From positions 186,001 to 250,000 of the forward strand of contig DASXUX010000014.1 of NCBI GenBank assembly GCA_036504595.1: a DNA stretch of 64,000 bases. The letters are read 5' to 3'. This document shows positions 37,210-44,878 of the stretch, one piece after another. The stretch comes from DASXUX01 sp036504595 (GTDB lineage: Bacteria; Planctomycetota; SZUA-567; H5-PLA8). Position 1 is the first letter of the stretch. Every line of letters begins with the position of its first letter. The notes below the pieces were generated by a model. It was not told the DNA's origin and did not search any database. It was given only the letters and a program-made list of their open reading frames with translations. The position numbers and the translations under genes are program-made.

Positions 37210-38385
37210 ATGCACGGAAGTATTGGGAGCATTCTGTTATGGCGGGGGGCGGTCGTGCTGATCTGCGCGATTGTTGCGTGTGCGATGGCGGCGGAGGAAA
37301 AGGCGGCGGAACCGGAGAATATCGCCGCGGTGCTGAAGCCGTTCGTGGAGCGGCACGTGCTGGCGGGCGCGGTGACGCTGGTGGCGACAAAAGACAAGGT
37401 GCTGAGCTTGGACGCGGTCGGATATGAGGACATCGCGACGAACAAGCCGATGCGGACGGATGCCCTGTTCTGGATTGCATCGCAATCGAAGCCGGTCACG
37501 GCCACGGCACTGATGATGCTGGTCGATGAAGGCAAGGTGAACGTGGACGATCCGGTCGAGAAGTATCTGCCGGAGTTCAAGGACCAGATGCTCGCAACCG
37601 GAGACCCGAAGAATCCCACATTGCAGAAGCCGGCGCACCCGATCCTGGTGCGCGAGATTCTCTCGCACATGAGCGGACTGCCATTCGCCTCACCGCAAGA
37701 GAGGCCAACGCTGGATCTGCTTCCCTTAAAGGAGGCGGTGCAGAGCTACGCGAAGGTTGCGCTGCAATCTGAGCCCGGCACGAAATACCAGTACGCCAAT
37801 GCGGGCCTCAACACGGTCGGCCGAATCATCGAAGTGGTGAGCGGCATGCCGTACGAGGAATTCCTGCAGAAGCGGTTGTTCGATCCGCTCGGAATGAAGG
37901 ACACGACCTTCTGGCCGAACGACGAACAACTCACGCGGCTGGCGAAGTCATACAAGCCCAACGCGGCGAAGGACAATCTTGAAGAGATTCCGATTGGTCA
38001 GCTCAAATATCCGTTGAACGATCACGCGAAACGTTTTCCGATGCCGGCCGGCGGACTGTTCTCGACCGCTCACGACATGGGACGGTTCCTGCAAATGGTT
38101 CTGAATGGCGGCGAACTGGACGGGAAACGCTACGTCTCCGAGGCCGCAGTGAAGCAAATGACCAGCAAGCAGACGCCCGCCACGTTGAAGGATTCATACG
38201 GCTTTGGCTGGGGCGTTGGCGGCGGCGGTTACGGACATGGCGGCGCGTACGCGACCGACGTCAATGTGGACACCAAGAAGGGGCTCATTTTCATCTACTT
38301 CGTACAGCATGCAGGCTTCCCCGGCGACGGCGGGAAGGCGCAAGGCGCGTTCAAAGGGGCGGCGTACCGGCTTTACGGAAAGTAG
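37210..38385 (+). CDS. Exported beta-lactamase-fold serine hydrolase (class C / EstB-like)
   Basis: A 391-residue protein with a signal peptide (LLWRGAVVLICAIVACAMA) and a strong GAGGAGGAAGG before the ATG. The catalytic SxxK is SQSK near residue 92, the second motif is YAN near residue 197, and GHGG near the C-terminus takes the place of KTG. This pattern fits esterases and D-aminopeptidases of the beta-lactamase superfamily more often than true beta-lactamases. The substrate is probably an ester or peptide in the periplasm. The next gene is on the same strand, about 100 bp away. Confidence 0.87.
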   Translation: MHGSIGSILLWRGAVVLICAIVACAMAAEEKAAEPENIAAVLKPFVERHVLAGAVTLVATKDKVLSLDAVGYEDIATNKPMRTDALFWIASQSKPVTATALMMLVDEGKVNVDDPVEKYLPEFKDQMLATGDPKNPTLQKPAHPILVREILSHMSGLPFASPQERPTLDLLPLKEAVQSYAKVALQSEPGTKYQYANAGLNTVGRIIEVVSGMPYEEFLQKRLFDPLGMKDTTFWPNDEQLTRLAKSYKPNAAKDNLEEIPIGQLKYPLNDHAKRFPMPAGGLFSTAHDMGRFLQMVLNGGELDGKRYVSEAAVKQMTSKQTPATLKDSYGFGWGVGGGGYGHGGAYATDVNVDTKKGLIFIYFVQHAGFPGDGGKAQGAFKGAAYRLYGK

Positions 38386-38489
38386 GCAGTCGGCAGCGGC
38401 TGTAGGCAGTCAACGGCGGAGGCAGGACGCAGGAGGCGGGACGCGGGGGCGGACAATTTAGCAAAATGTCCTACAACGGAGAGCGGCGA

Positions 38490-39443
38490 ATGAACTATCT
38501 GGCCGGATGTGCGTGTGTGGTCTTGCTACTGGGGAGTGCGGCGGCGATGGCGGGAGACACCGGCTGGGTGAAGTCGCCAAGCAATCCGGTGCTGGGCGGG
38601 AAGTTGGGGACGTGCTTCGACATTTGCGTCATTCAGGACGAAGCCACGTACAAGATGTACTTCTCCTGGAGGCCGAAGAAAAGTGTGGCTCTGGTGGAGA
38701 GCACCGACGGCGTGAAGTGGAGCGAGCCGAAGATTGTGCTCGGGCCGAATCCCGAAACGAAGTGGGAAGAGGATATCAACCGGCCGTGCGTTCTGAAGCG
38801 TCTTGGTTATCAGATGTGGTACACCGGCCAGGCAAAGGGGCACTCGTACATCGGCCGCGCCAGTAGCCCGGACGGAGTGACCTGGACGCGAGCCAGCCCC
38901 GTGCCGGTGCTTTCGCCGGAGCGCTCCTGGGAGAAAGTCGCGGTTATGTGCCCGGATGTGATGTTTGACCGTTTCGGCACCGTCTTCCGCATGTGGTATT
39001 CCGGCGGCGAACAATACGAGCCGGATGCGATCGGCTATGCCACCAGCACCGACGGGAACATGTGGACCAAGCACGAGAACAACCCCATCTTCCAGGCCGA
39101 CCCGAAGAGCGCCTGGGAGCAGCACAAAGTGACCGCCTGCCAGGTGCTGCGGCAGGGCGACTGGCACTACATGTTTTACATCGGTTTCTTCGATCTGCAC
39201 AAAGCCCAGATCGGCATCGCACGCTCCAAGACGGGCATCAGCGATTGGGAACGCCTTCCGAGCAATCCCATTATCAGCCCGACCAAAGACGCGTGGGACC
39301 ACGACGCGTGCTACAAGCCCTACGTGATTTACGACGAGAAGGCCAAGCGCTGGTTGCTCTGGTACAACGGTCGAAAAGGCGGCGTCGAACAAATCGGGCT
39401 GGCGGTGCATGAGGGGGAAGACCTGGGGTTTCCGAAACAGTAG
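38490..39443 (+). CDS. Secreted five-bladed beta-propeller protein (GH43/GH130-like)
   Basis: A 317-residue protein with a signal peptide (GCACVVLLLGSAAAMA). Repeated blades carry the WxxxPxNPV and SxDGxxW features of GH43/GH32/GH130-type propellers: WVKSPSNPVLGG, ESTDGVKWSEP, ASSPDGVTWTRASPVPVL, TSTDGNMWTKHENNPIF. It probably binds or cleaves an oligosaccharide. Catalytic acids cannot be assigned safely. The ATG at 38490 follows GGAGAG; one at 38466 is also open. Confidence 0.7.
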   Translation: MNYLAGCACVVLLLGSAAAMAGDTGWVKSPSNPVLGGKLGTCFDICVIQDEATYKMYFSWRPKKSVALVESTDGVKWSEPKIVLGPNPETKWEEDINRPCVLKRLGYQMWYTGQAKGHSYIGRASSPDGVTWTRASPVPVLSPERSWEKVAVMCPDVMFDRFGTVFRMWYSGGEQYEPDAIGYATSTDGNMWTKHENNPIFQADPKSAWEQHKVTACQVLRQGDWHYMFYIGFFDLHKAQIGIARSKTGISDWERLPSNPIISPTKDAWDHDACYKPYVIYDEKAKRWLLWYNGRKGGVEQIGLAVHEGEDLGFPKQ

Positions 39444-39473
39444 GCAGTGAATGGCGGAGGCGGGAACGGCGGA

Positions 39474-39569
39474 GCGACGGGGAGACGGGGAGACGGGGAG
39501 ACGGGGTGACGGGGAGACGGGGGGACACGGACACGGACGCGGAGACGCGGGGACGCGGGGACGCGGAGA
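39474..39569. repeat. GGAGACGG/GGGGACGC octamer array at the start of pabB
   Basis: GGAGACGG is repeated about five times (one unit GGTGACGG), then GGGGACGC-type units follow. The period is 8 nt, so a change in copy number shifts the reading frame. A longer related array lies inside metH at 58606-58752, and a short one at 56005-56030. Confidence 0.88.
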
Positions 39570-41125
39570 GAGGCCGAAGCGCAGCCGCAAGTTGCCTGGA
39601 TGGTCTCACGCCCCGCGACATATTTGCGCGGCTGAGCGACCATCGCGACGTATTTTGGCTGGATAGCGGGGACAGCGAGGGGTGGAGCTATCTGGGGCTG
39701 CGACCGAAGAAGACGATTTGTGCGCGGAGTCCTGCGGACGTTCGGCGCGCGTTGAAAGTATTGGGCTCTTCCAAAAAACAATCGCAAAGAAAAGATAAGG
39801 GGCCGCCGTTTCGCGGCGGTTGGATCGGGTTCATTGGGTATGAGGCGCTGGGGCCGATGGTGCCACTGGCTCAGCCGGCCGGCTTCTTGGCCGGCTTAGC
39901 CAGTGCAGAGTGCGACCGGCACTGGCAAGCGCCCGCACAAAGACGCGGGCGCGTGCCAGTGGCACCACCGGCCGGCGCCACCATTCCGCTGCTGTGCTTC
40001 AGCTATTTCTCCGAATTGCTCGCGTACCGCGCTGGGGAATGGTGGGCGGTGGGGCCAGAGGTGGTGCCACTGGCTCAGCCGGCCGGCTTCTTGGCCGGCT
40101 TAGCCAGTGCGAACTCGCACAGGGCCAGCGGCACTGGCAAGCGCCCGCAAAAAGGCGCGGGCGCGTGCCAGTGGCACCACGCAAAATCTAACTTCACGCG
40201 GACGGCCTATGTTGCGGCGGTGGATCGGGCGCTGGAATACATCGCGGCGGGGGACATTTATCAGGTGAATCTGGCGCAGCGGTTCACGGTGCCCTGGGAG
40301 GAGTCGGCGGCGGAGTTGTATTTGCGGCTGCGCGAGCAAAGCCCGTCGGACTACGGCGCGTTTTTGGGTTCGGCGCTGTGCGGAGGAGCGCATACGATCT
40401 GCAGCATTTCTCCGGAGCTCTTCCTGAACGTGAACGGCGAGACGATTATTACGCGGCCGATCAAAGGCACGAGGCCGCGCGGGAGCGCGAGCGAGGCGGG
40501 TCGGGGAGCGGCGGGGGACGCGGCGGGCAGGGACGCTCGCGCCAGGGCCGATTGCGCGGCGCGCCGGTCGCTGGAACGTTCCGAAAAAGAGCGCGCGGAG
40601 TTGAACATGATCGTCGATCTGGAGCGGAACGATCTGGGGCACGTGTGCGAGTACGGCTCGGTGCGCGTGGTCTCGCCGGGCGAAGTCGAGACATTGCCGA
40701 CGCTGTTTCATCGAGTCGCTACGATCGAAGGGAAATTGAGAGCGTCGTGGACGCTTTCGGAGTTGCTTGCGGCGACGTTCCCGGGCGGATCGGTCACCGG
40801 GGCGCCGAAAATCCGGGCGATGCAGATCATCTCCGAACTGGAGCGCGGGGCGCGCGGGCCGTACTGCGGTGCGATCGGCTGGCTGGGCGGCGACCGTTCG
40901 CTGGAATTGAGCATCGCAATACGAACGGCCATCGTTGACGAGCGGCGCAAAGAGGTCTCATATCACGCCGGCAGCGGCATTGTGGCGGATTCAGTTCCGC
41001 AGCAGGAATATGAGGAAACCTTGCATAAGACGGCGGCGTTTTTCAGGGCAACGGCAGGGTTCAGGGTTCAGGGTTCGGGGTTCGGGGCAAGACGCTTTAG
41101 CGCGAAACGGAATCGGCAAGCTTGA
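39506..41125 (+). CDS. pabB: Aminodeoxychorismate synthase component I, with several in-frame repeat insertions
   Basis: A 539-residue open frame for the PabB/TrpE family, which aminates chorismate for folate synthesis. The core is complete: DIYQVNLAQRF, SPELFL, RPIKGTRPRG, MIVDLERNDLGHVC, FPGGSVTGAPKIRAMQII, GAIGWLGGD and YHAGSGIVADS. PabB is preferred over TrpE from the SPELFL/PIKGT stretch. Repeats are translated at five places: the octamer array at the N-terminus, paired-hairpin elements at 39859-39966 and 40063-40178 in the N-terminal half, a GC-rich insert after TRPRG (about 40480-40580), and GGGTTC heptamers at the C-terminus. The first in-frame start is GTG at 39506 inside the octamer array; the true start is uncertain, and an ATG at 39451 lies in another frame. 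Confidence 0.85.
   Translation: MTGRRGDTDTDAETRGRGDAERGRSAAASCLDGLTPRDIFARLSDHRDVFWLDSGDSEGWSYLGLRPKKTICARSPADVRRALKVLGSSKKQSQRKDKGPPFRGGWIGFIGYEALGPMVPLAQPAGFLAGLASAECDRHWQAPAQRRGRVPVAPPAGATIPLLCFSYFSELLAYRAGEWWAVGPEVVPLAQPAGFLAGLASANSHRASGTGKRPQKGAGACQWHHAKSNFTRTAYVAAVDRALEYIAAGDIYQVNLAQRFTVPWEESAAELYLRLREQSPSDYGAFLGSALCGGAHTICSISPELFLNVNGETIITRPIKGTRPRGSASEAGRGAAGDAAGRDARARADCAARRSLERSEKERAELNMIVDLERNDLGHVCEYGSVRVVSPGEVETLPTLFHRVATIEGKLRASWTLSELLAATFPGGSVTGAPKIRAMQIISELERGARGPYCGAIGWLGGDRSLELSIAIRTAIVDERRKEVSYHAGSGIVADSVPQQEYEETLHKTAAFFRATAGFRVQGSGFGARRFSAKRNRQA
39859..39966. repeat. Paired-hairpin element 1 inside pabB
   Basis: Ends GGTGCCAC and GTGGCACC. Hairpin A has a 17-bp stem with one mismatch (starting CACTGGCTCAGCCGGCC) and the loop GGCTTCTT. 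Hairpin B has a 17-bp stem with one mismatch (starting CACTGGCAAGCGCCCGC) and the loop ACAAAGAC. The loops can pair at 5 of 8 positions. The length of 108 bp is a multiple of three, and it is read in frame. Confidence 0.9.
40063..40178. repeat. Paired-hairpin element 2 inside pabB
   Basis: A close copy of the element at 39859 in the same orientation, with the same hairpin A and loop GGCTTCTT, a longer spacer, and hairpin B with the loop AAAAAGGC; the loops can pair at 6 of 8 positions. Differences are confined mainly to the spacer and loop B. Confidence 0.9.
41056..41093. repeat. GGGTTC heptamers at the end of pabB
   Basis: About four to five 7-nt units (GGGTTCA, GGGTTCG) that form part of the last codons of pabB, giving AGFRVQGSGFGAR. 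Confidence 0.85.
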
Positions 41126-41180
41126 CTTGCGTGGCACCGAAGAGGTAAACTTCCAGCGACGAAGAATTCGGAGCAAAAAG

Positions 41181-41438
41181 ATGGTCACCATTACATTTCC
41201 GGACAAACAGACGGAGAAGCGCGGGCTAGGCTTTCTGATTGGCCACTTCTCCGGGCATGTGCTGCGCAACGGTGAACATATCGTGCCCGAAGCGGCTTTG
41301 GAGGCGCTGGCGGACCAGAACATCCCGTTTGTCGTCAAGGGGAAGACGACCTATGAGCAGCAAATGGCGGCGATTCGAGGTGCTGTTTCCACTCCAATTC
41401 AACGACGGCAGAAGCGTTCCGCAGGAATGGCTCGCTGA
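41181..41438 (+). CDS. Small protein of unknown function, first of an overlapping pair
   Basis: An 85-residue soluble protein with an ATG after GGAGC. The first 60 residues (MVTITFPDKQTEKRGLGFLI, HIVPEAALEALADQNIPFVV) are well formed and end in a basic tail. The next gene starts within it (41353), overlapping by 86 nt in another frame. Small size and overlap recall antitoxin-toxin pairs, but no known fold is recognised. Confidence 0.6.
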   Translation: MVTITFPDKQTEKRGLGFLIGHFSGHVLRNGEHIVPEAALEALADQNIPFVVKGKTTYEQQMAAIRGAVSTPIQRRQKRSAGMAR

Positions 41439-41673
41439 GGCCGTTCTGGAAGTTGTCTCGCATTTTGGCGCGGCAAGCTACGAGACGCAAAGAGTGGAAG
41501 GCCATTGGCGCCGAGGCGAAGTCACATATCGCGACAACCTTTCGCGACTCGTCGTCGACGTCCCGGATACGGCGTACAATCGAGCGTGGATGCGGCAGTT
41601 CAAGGCGAAGTGGCGCGATCGGCTTGAGCAGTTGGAGCTTTGGGTGGTGAGTTTTCGTATCGATATCGAGTGA
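41353..41673 (+). CDS. Small protein of unknown function, second of an overlapping pair
   Basis: A 106-residue soluble protein. It is rich in Trp and Arg and reads as one compact domain: WRRFEVLFPLQFNDGRSVPQ, SYETQRVEGHWRRGEVTYRD, LVVDVPDTAYNR. I recall similar proteins of unknown function in other phyla paired with a short partner, but cannot name a family. The ATG at 41353 is preferred over 41239 because the codons between read like out-of-frame sequence of the first gene. Translation is likely coupled to the preceding gene. Confidence 0.6.
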   Translation: MSSKWRRFEVLFPLQFNDGRSVPQEWLAEAVLEVVSHFGAASYETQRVEGHWRRGEVTYRDNLSRLVVDVPDTAYNRAWMRQFKAKWRDRLEQLELWVVSFRIDIE

Positions 41674-41685
41674 GGAGGGTCTCCC

Positions 41686-42681
41686 ATGTCACGCTTAGCT
41701 CTGGCCGTTCTGCTCGCGATCTCTGCGCTGCTTTGTGCGGCGGCTGAATTTCAGCCGGGCGTGAAAGTGGAGGCGGGCGGGAAGCCGATCGATATGGAGA
41801 TCGGACACCTGGTGCCGGTCGTCGTGGACTGGAACGGCGACGGCAAGAAGGATCTGATTGTCGGCCGCTTCAGCGGCGGCGAGATCAGGCTCTATCTGAA
41901 CCAGGGGACCGATGCGGCGCCGGTGTTCGGCGACTTCACGCTGATGGAAGCAGGCGGGAAACCCATCAAACTGGACGCGGGGTGATGCGTAGGCGCTTAT
42001 CCACATGCTGTGGATATTGACAACGACGGAAAGCTCGACCTGGTCGCCGGCGACGCCAGTGGAAATGTGTGGTTCTTCCGCAATATCGGAACGAAGCAGA
42101 AGCCCGAACTGGCGGCCGGCGTGAAGTTGGAATCCGACGGCAAACCCATCGTCGGCGTTCATGCGAATTACCAGGAGAAGAACGGCCAGTATCACGTAGT
42201 GCCCAACGACAAGGACGTCATCGGCGTTTATTCGAAGATCTTCGTTGGCGATTGGGACGGCGACGGACTGAACGATCTGCTGGTGGGACAGGACGGGCCC
42301 AACGGCGGTTCGCAGATCATGTTCTACAAGAATATCGGAACGGCAAACCAGCCCAAGTACGACAAGCCGGCGGAGATCAAGTTGCCCGGCGGGCCGTTCT
42401 CGCGAATGTCGCCGTATCTGTATGACTTGGATGGCGACGGCAAGCTCGATCTGCTCTGCGGCATCGAGAACGGGGAGGTCCAGTACTTCCACAACAAGGG
42501 AACGAAGACCGCTCCGGTGCTCGAAAACGGCGTGAAGCTCCCGCTGCAAGGCGAAGGGCTGCAGGGTTCCTATCGCTGGCGCATTTGCGTCACGGATTGG
42601 AATAACGACGGAAAGCCGGATCTGCTGGTGGGCAACTACGCCAATCGGGGTGGGAATATCTGGCTGTTTTTGGGAAAGTAA
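41686..42681 (+). pseudogene. Secreted FG-GAP/VCBS repeat protein with one in-frame TGA
   Basis: The frame opened by the ATG at 41686 (after GAGGAGG) encodes a signal peptide (LALAVLLAISALLCAAA) and FG-GAP repeats such as VVVDWNGDGKKDLIVGRF. It meets a TGA at 41983-41985 and then continues open in the same frame to 42681 with AVDIDNDGKLDLVAGD, VGDWDGDGLNDLLVGQD and DLDGDGKLDLLCGIENG. There is no frameshift. Without the TGA it would be a 332-residue, calcium-binding beta-propeller-like protein. A stem-loop (41998-42016, 8-bp stem, loop TGC) starts 12 nt after the TGA. Nonsense mutation, sequence error or UGA recoding are all open; other genes here use TGA as a normal stop. The second half alone lacks a ribosome binding site. 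Confidence 0.75.
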
Positions 42682-42685
42682 GAGC

Positions 42686-42835
42686 GTGTGGCACGGGCAG
42701 GCTGCCGGAGCGTCCTTTTTGCTCCGGCAGATTGCCCGTGTAAGGGCGCGCGGAATCACGGGCAATCCGCGCCGCGAACAGCCCTTTGTCCTTGATACCG
42801 ATGCACTTACGCGGCGCGGCCTGCCCGTGCCACAC
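42686..42835. repeat. Paired-hairpin element with GTGTGGCAC ends
   Basis: Ends GTGTGGCAC and GTGCCACAC. Hairpin A pairs CACGGGCA-CTGCCGGAGC arms around the loop GTCCTTTTT; hairpin B begins with the same CACGGGCA, has a 10-bp GC core (CCGCGCCGCG) and a longer loop of about 33 nt. It occupies the whole space between two convergent genes and could act as a two-way terminator. Confidence 0.85.
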
Positions 42836-42841
42836 AATAGC

Positions 42842-43570
42842 CTAGAAGTTGGGAGCGTCGGGCGACATGCCGGGGCGCCAGGGAGGCTCGCCCAGATAAG
42901 CTTCAACTTCGACGACGTGGAAGCCGTCATTCGACGAGTTGTACGTTCCGGTCAGGCGAATCTGCTTGACGATCTGACGCGCGAAGGGAATCGTCTGCCA
43001 GTTCCGGCACTGCTCGCCGTCGTTTGTGCGGTCGAGGAGCAACAACCAATCTGAAGTCTCACTCGGACGAACGTCGAGTTTATAGCGATAGAAGCGCGTA
43101 TCCTTGTCCCACAACAGAATCGCGATGTGATCCAGCGGTTGAGCGTCCTTCAGCGTGATGACAAAAGACGGAGTGGGAACAGCAGCCCATGCAGTATGGG
43201 CGTACCCGGTTGAGCCTGTGTAGTCCGTGACGTTTCCATCGATCAGCGCGGCTGGATTGACGCCGCCGGTGACCGTAGCGCCGAAACTGGCCAGAGCAAC
43301 GTTGCGGGCCAGCGGCGGGAGCGCGTGGCTCACCTGCATCGCGATGGGAGGAGTTGAGGCACTGGCCAGCGCAGGTTGATTGGCGCGAGGCTGTGGCTTT
43401 GGGATCTTGATGAGCTTGATGACGACCCGTCTCTCGTGGGACTCCGGCGCGGCGGGCATTCGAGTCAGCGCACCCGTCATCAACCAACCGGTCAGTGCAG
43501 CAAACAACACGATTCCGCACCGCACCAAGCCTGGCGGATGTTGCAGCGCGAAGATGAGGCGATGAGCCAC
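42842..43570 (-). CDS. Membrane-anchored discoidin-like (F5/8 type C) protein
   Basis: A 242-residue protein starting with GTG after GGAGGGG. A transmembrane or signal segment (LVRCGIVLFAALTGWLMTGA) is followed by a Pro/Ala-rich spacer and a C-terminal domain of about 150 residues that reads as a discoidin-like beta-sandwich: NPAALIDGNVTDYTGSTGY, PSFVITLKDAQPLDHIAILL, and a final VVEVEAYLGEP. Such domains bind carbohydrate. There is no catalytic domain. Confidence 0.7.
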   Translation of the reverse strand: MAHRLIFALQHPPGLVRCGIVLFAALTGWLMTGALTRMPAAPESHERRVVIKLIKIPKPQPRANQPALASASTPPIAMQVSHALPPLARNVALASFGATVTGGVNPAALIDGNVTDYTGSTGYAHTAWAAVPTPSFVITLKDAQPLDHIAILLWDKDTRFYRYKLDVRPSETSDWLLLLDRTNDGEQCRNWQTIPFARQIVKQIRLTGTYNSSNDGFHVVEVEAYLGEPPWRPGMSPDAPNF

Positions 43571-43779
43571 GGAACCCCTCCGACGACCGGGAATGTAGCA
43601 CATTATCTCGCACCCGGAAGCATGTTTCTGTGCTGGATTTGGTTAAGTTTGCGTTTAGATTTCGCGCCTCGAACGCCGTGCAATCAAGGCTGAAGGAAGA
43701 ACGCTTTTTAAGAAGCGCGCAGCGGGATTGTACGGCTTGAGTGTGTGTCAGATTTTCACGCTGACCATTAGGGGGGAAG

Positions 43780-44682
43780 ATGAAGCAGCGAATTCTCTTG
43801 GCCGTGGCGCTCTGCGCGGCGGTCACCTTGAGCTGGGCTGGCGAGACTGAACACTACGTCAACGGCGTGGAAGGCATCAAGGCGGCCACGGTTCCGCCGC
43901 CGGGAATTTACTTCCGCAGCTACGAAGTTTTCTACCATGCCGACACGTTGAAGGACAAGAACGGAAACGACGTGCCGTTCAACTTTCATGCGAACGTGAT
44001 CGCCAGCGCTGAGCGCGGCATCTGGGTGACCGACCGGCTGAAGGAGGTCATCGGTTGCGATTTTGGCATGTACTTCATCGTGCCGGTCACTCACGCGCAC
44101 GAGGAGATCAAGACGTTCGGCATCGAAGATACGCGCACGCGCGTGGGCGATCTGGAATTCAGCCCGGCGCTGTTCTCGTGGCACAAGAAGTATTTCGATC
44201 TTTCGCTCGCATACGACATTTTCCTTCCAACAGGCGACCGCGACAACAGCCAGCCAGCGACGATGTTGATTGGCCGGGAGTATTGGACTCACATGTTGAC
44301 CTTCGGCGGCACGGGTTACCTGGACAAAGAGAAAACCTGGTCCGTGTCGGCGCTCTCGCGCTACGAAGTTCACAGCCAGCAAAAAGGCACGTACGTCAAA
44401 CCCGGCCAGGATTTCCACTTCGAATGGGGCGTCGGCAAGTCGGTGGGGAAGAGCGGCTGGGAAGTCGGCCTGGCCGGCTACTGCCAGTGGCAGACGACGA
44501 ACGACCGCGGCAAGGGCGCCACCGATAAAGCCAGAGATCGCGTCTTCGCCGCCGGCCCGGAAGTCAATTACTTCATCAAGCCCATCGGCCTGTGCGCAGC
44601 GCTGCGGTCCGAAATCGAATTCGGCGCGAAGGATCGGCCGCAAGGCACGATGACGACGCTGACGTTTACGAAGAGATTCTAA
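43780..44682 (+). CDS. Outer-membrane channel protein, SphA/MetA-phenol type
   Basis: A 300-residue protein with a signal peptide (RILLAVALCAAVTLSWA) and a C-terminal phenylalanine after alternating polar/hydrophobic residues (TMTTLTFTKRF), the mark of outer-membrane beta-barrels. The start ETEHYVNGVEGIKAATVPPP matches the 'MetA-pathway phenol degradation'/SphA-like family. These barrels are thought to admit hydrophobic or aromatic compounds. The ATG follows GGGGGG. It supports a Gram-negative type envelope. Confidence 0.8.
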   Translation: MKQRILLAVALCAAVTLSWAGETEHYVNGVEGIKAATVPPPGIYFRSYEVFYHADTLKDKNGNDVPFNFHANVIASAERGIWVTDRLKEVIGCDFGMYFIVPVTHAHEEIKTFGIEDTRTRVGDLEFSPALFSWHKKYFDLSLAYDIFLPTGDRDNSQPATMLIGREYWTHMLTFGGTGYLDKEKTWSVSALSRYEVHSQQKGTYVKPGQDFHFEWGVGKSVGKSGWEVGLAGYCQWQTTNDRGKGATDKARDRVFAAGPEVNYFIKPIGLCAALRSEIEFGAKDRPQGTMTTLTFTKRF

Positions 44683-44699
44683 CTCGCGGAGCCACAGAG

Positions 44700-44878
44700 A
44701 ACAGGGTTCAGGGTTTGGGGTTCAGGGTTCAGTGACTGCTTAAATATCTACGCTTCCAGACCCTGGACCCTGAACCCTGCTGCCCTCTGCGTCCTCCGCG
44801 CCCTCTGCGGTGAGATGTTGCCGCTGACTCCAGACTCTCGACTCCAGATTCCAGATTCCAGACTCCAGACTCTATTTC
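44700..44878. repeat. Stack of four short tandem repeat families
   Basis: GGGTTCA heptamers at 44703-44735, their inverse at 44758-44780, a CTCTGCGTCCTCCGCGCCC segment of the CACAGAG type at 44784-44812, and GACTCCA/GATTCCA heptamers at 44826-44872. Together they fill the gap between two convergent genes. Confidence 0.85.

Noticed and set aside
37210..38385. Antibiotic-resistance beta-lactamase
   Set aside because: The third motif is GHGG instead of KTG and the gene lies in a housekeeping context, so an esterase or peptidase of the same fold is more likely.
39474..39569. GGAGACGG array as a CRISPR or a coding tandem repeat of a surface protein
   Set aside because: There are no spacers, and the 8-nt period breaks the frame, so no stable peptide repeat is encoded.
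42010..42681. Second half of the FG-GAP gene as a separate gene starting at GTG 42010
   Set aside because: No ribosome binding site, no signal peptide, and the same frame is open upstream to a TGA that ends a matching N-terminal half, so it is better read as one interrupted gene.
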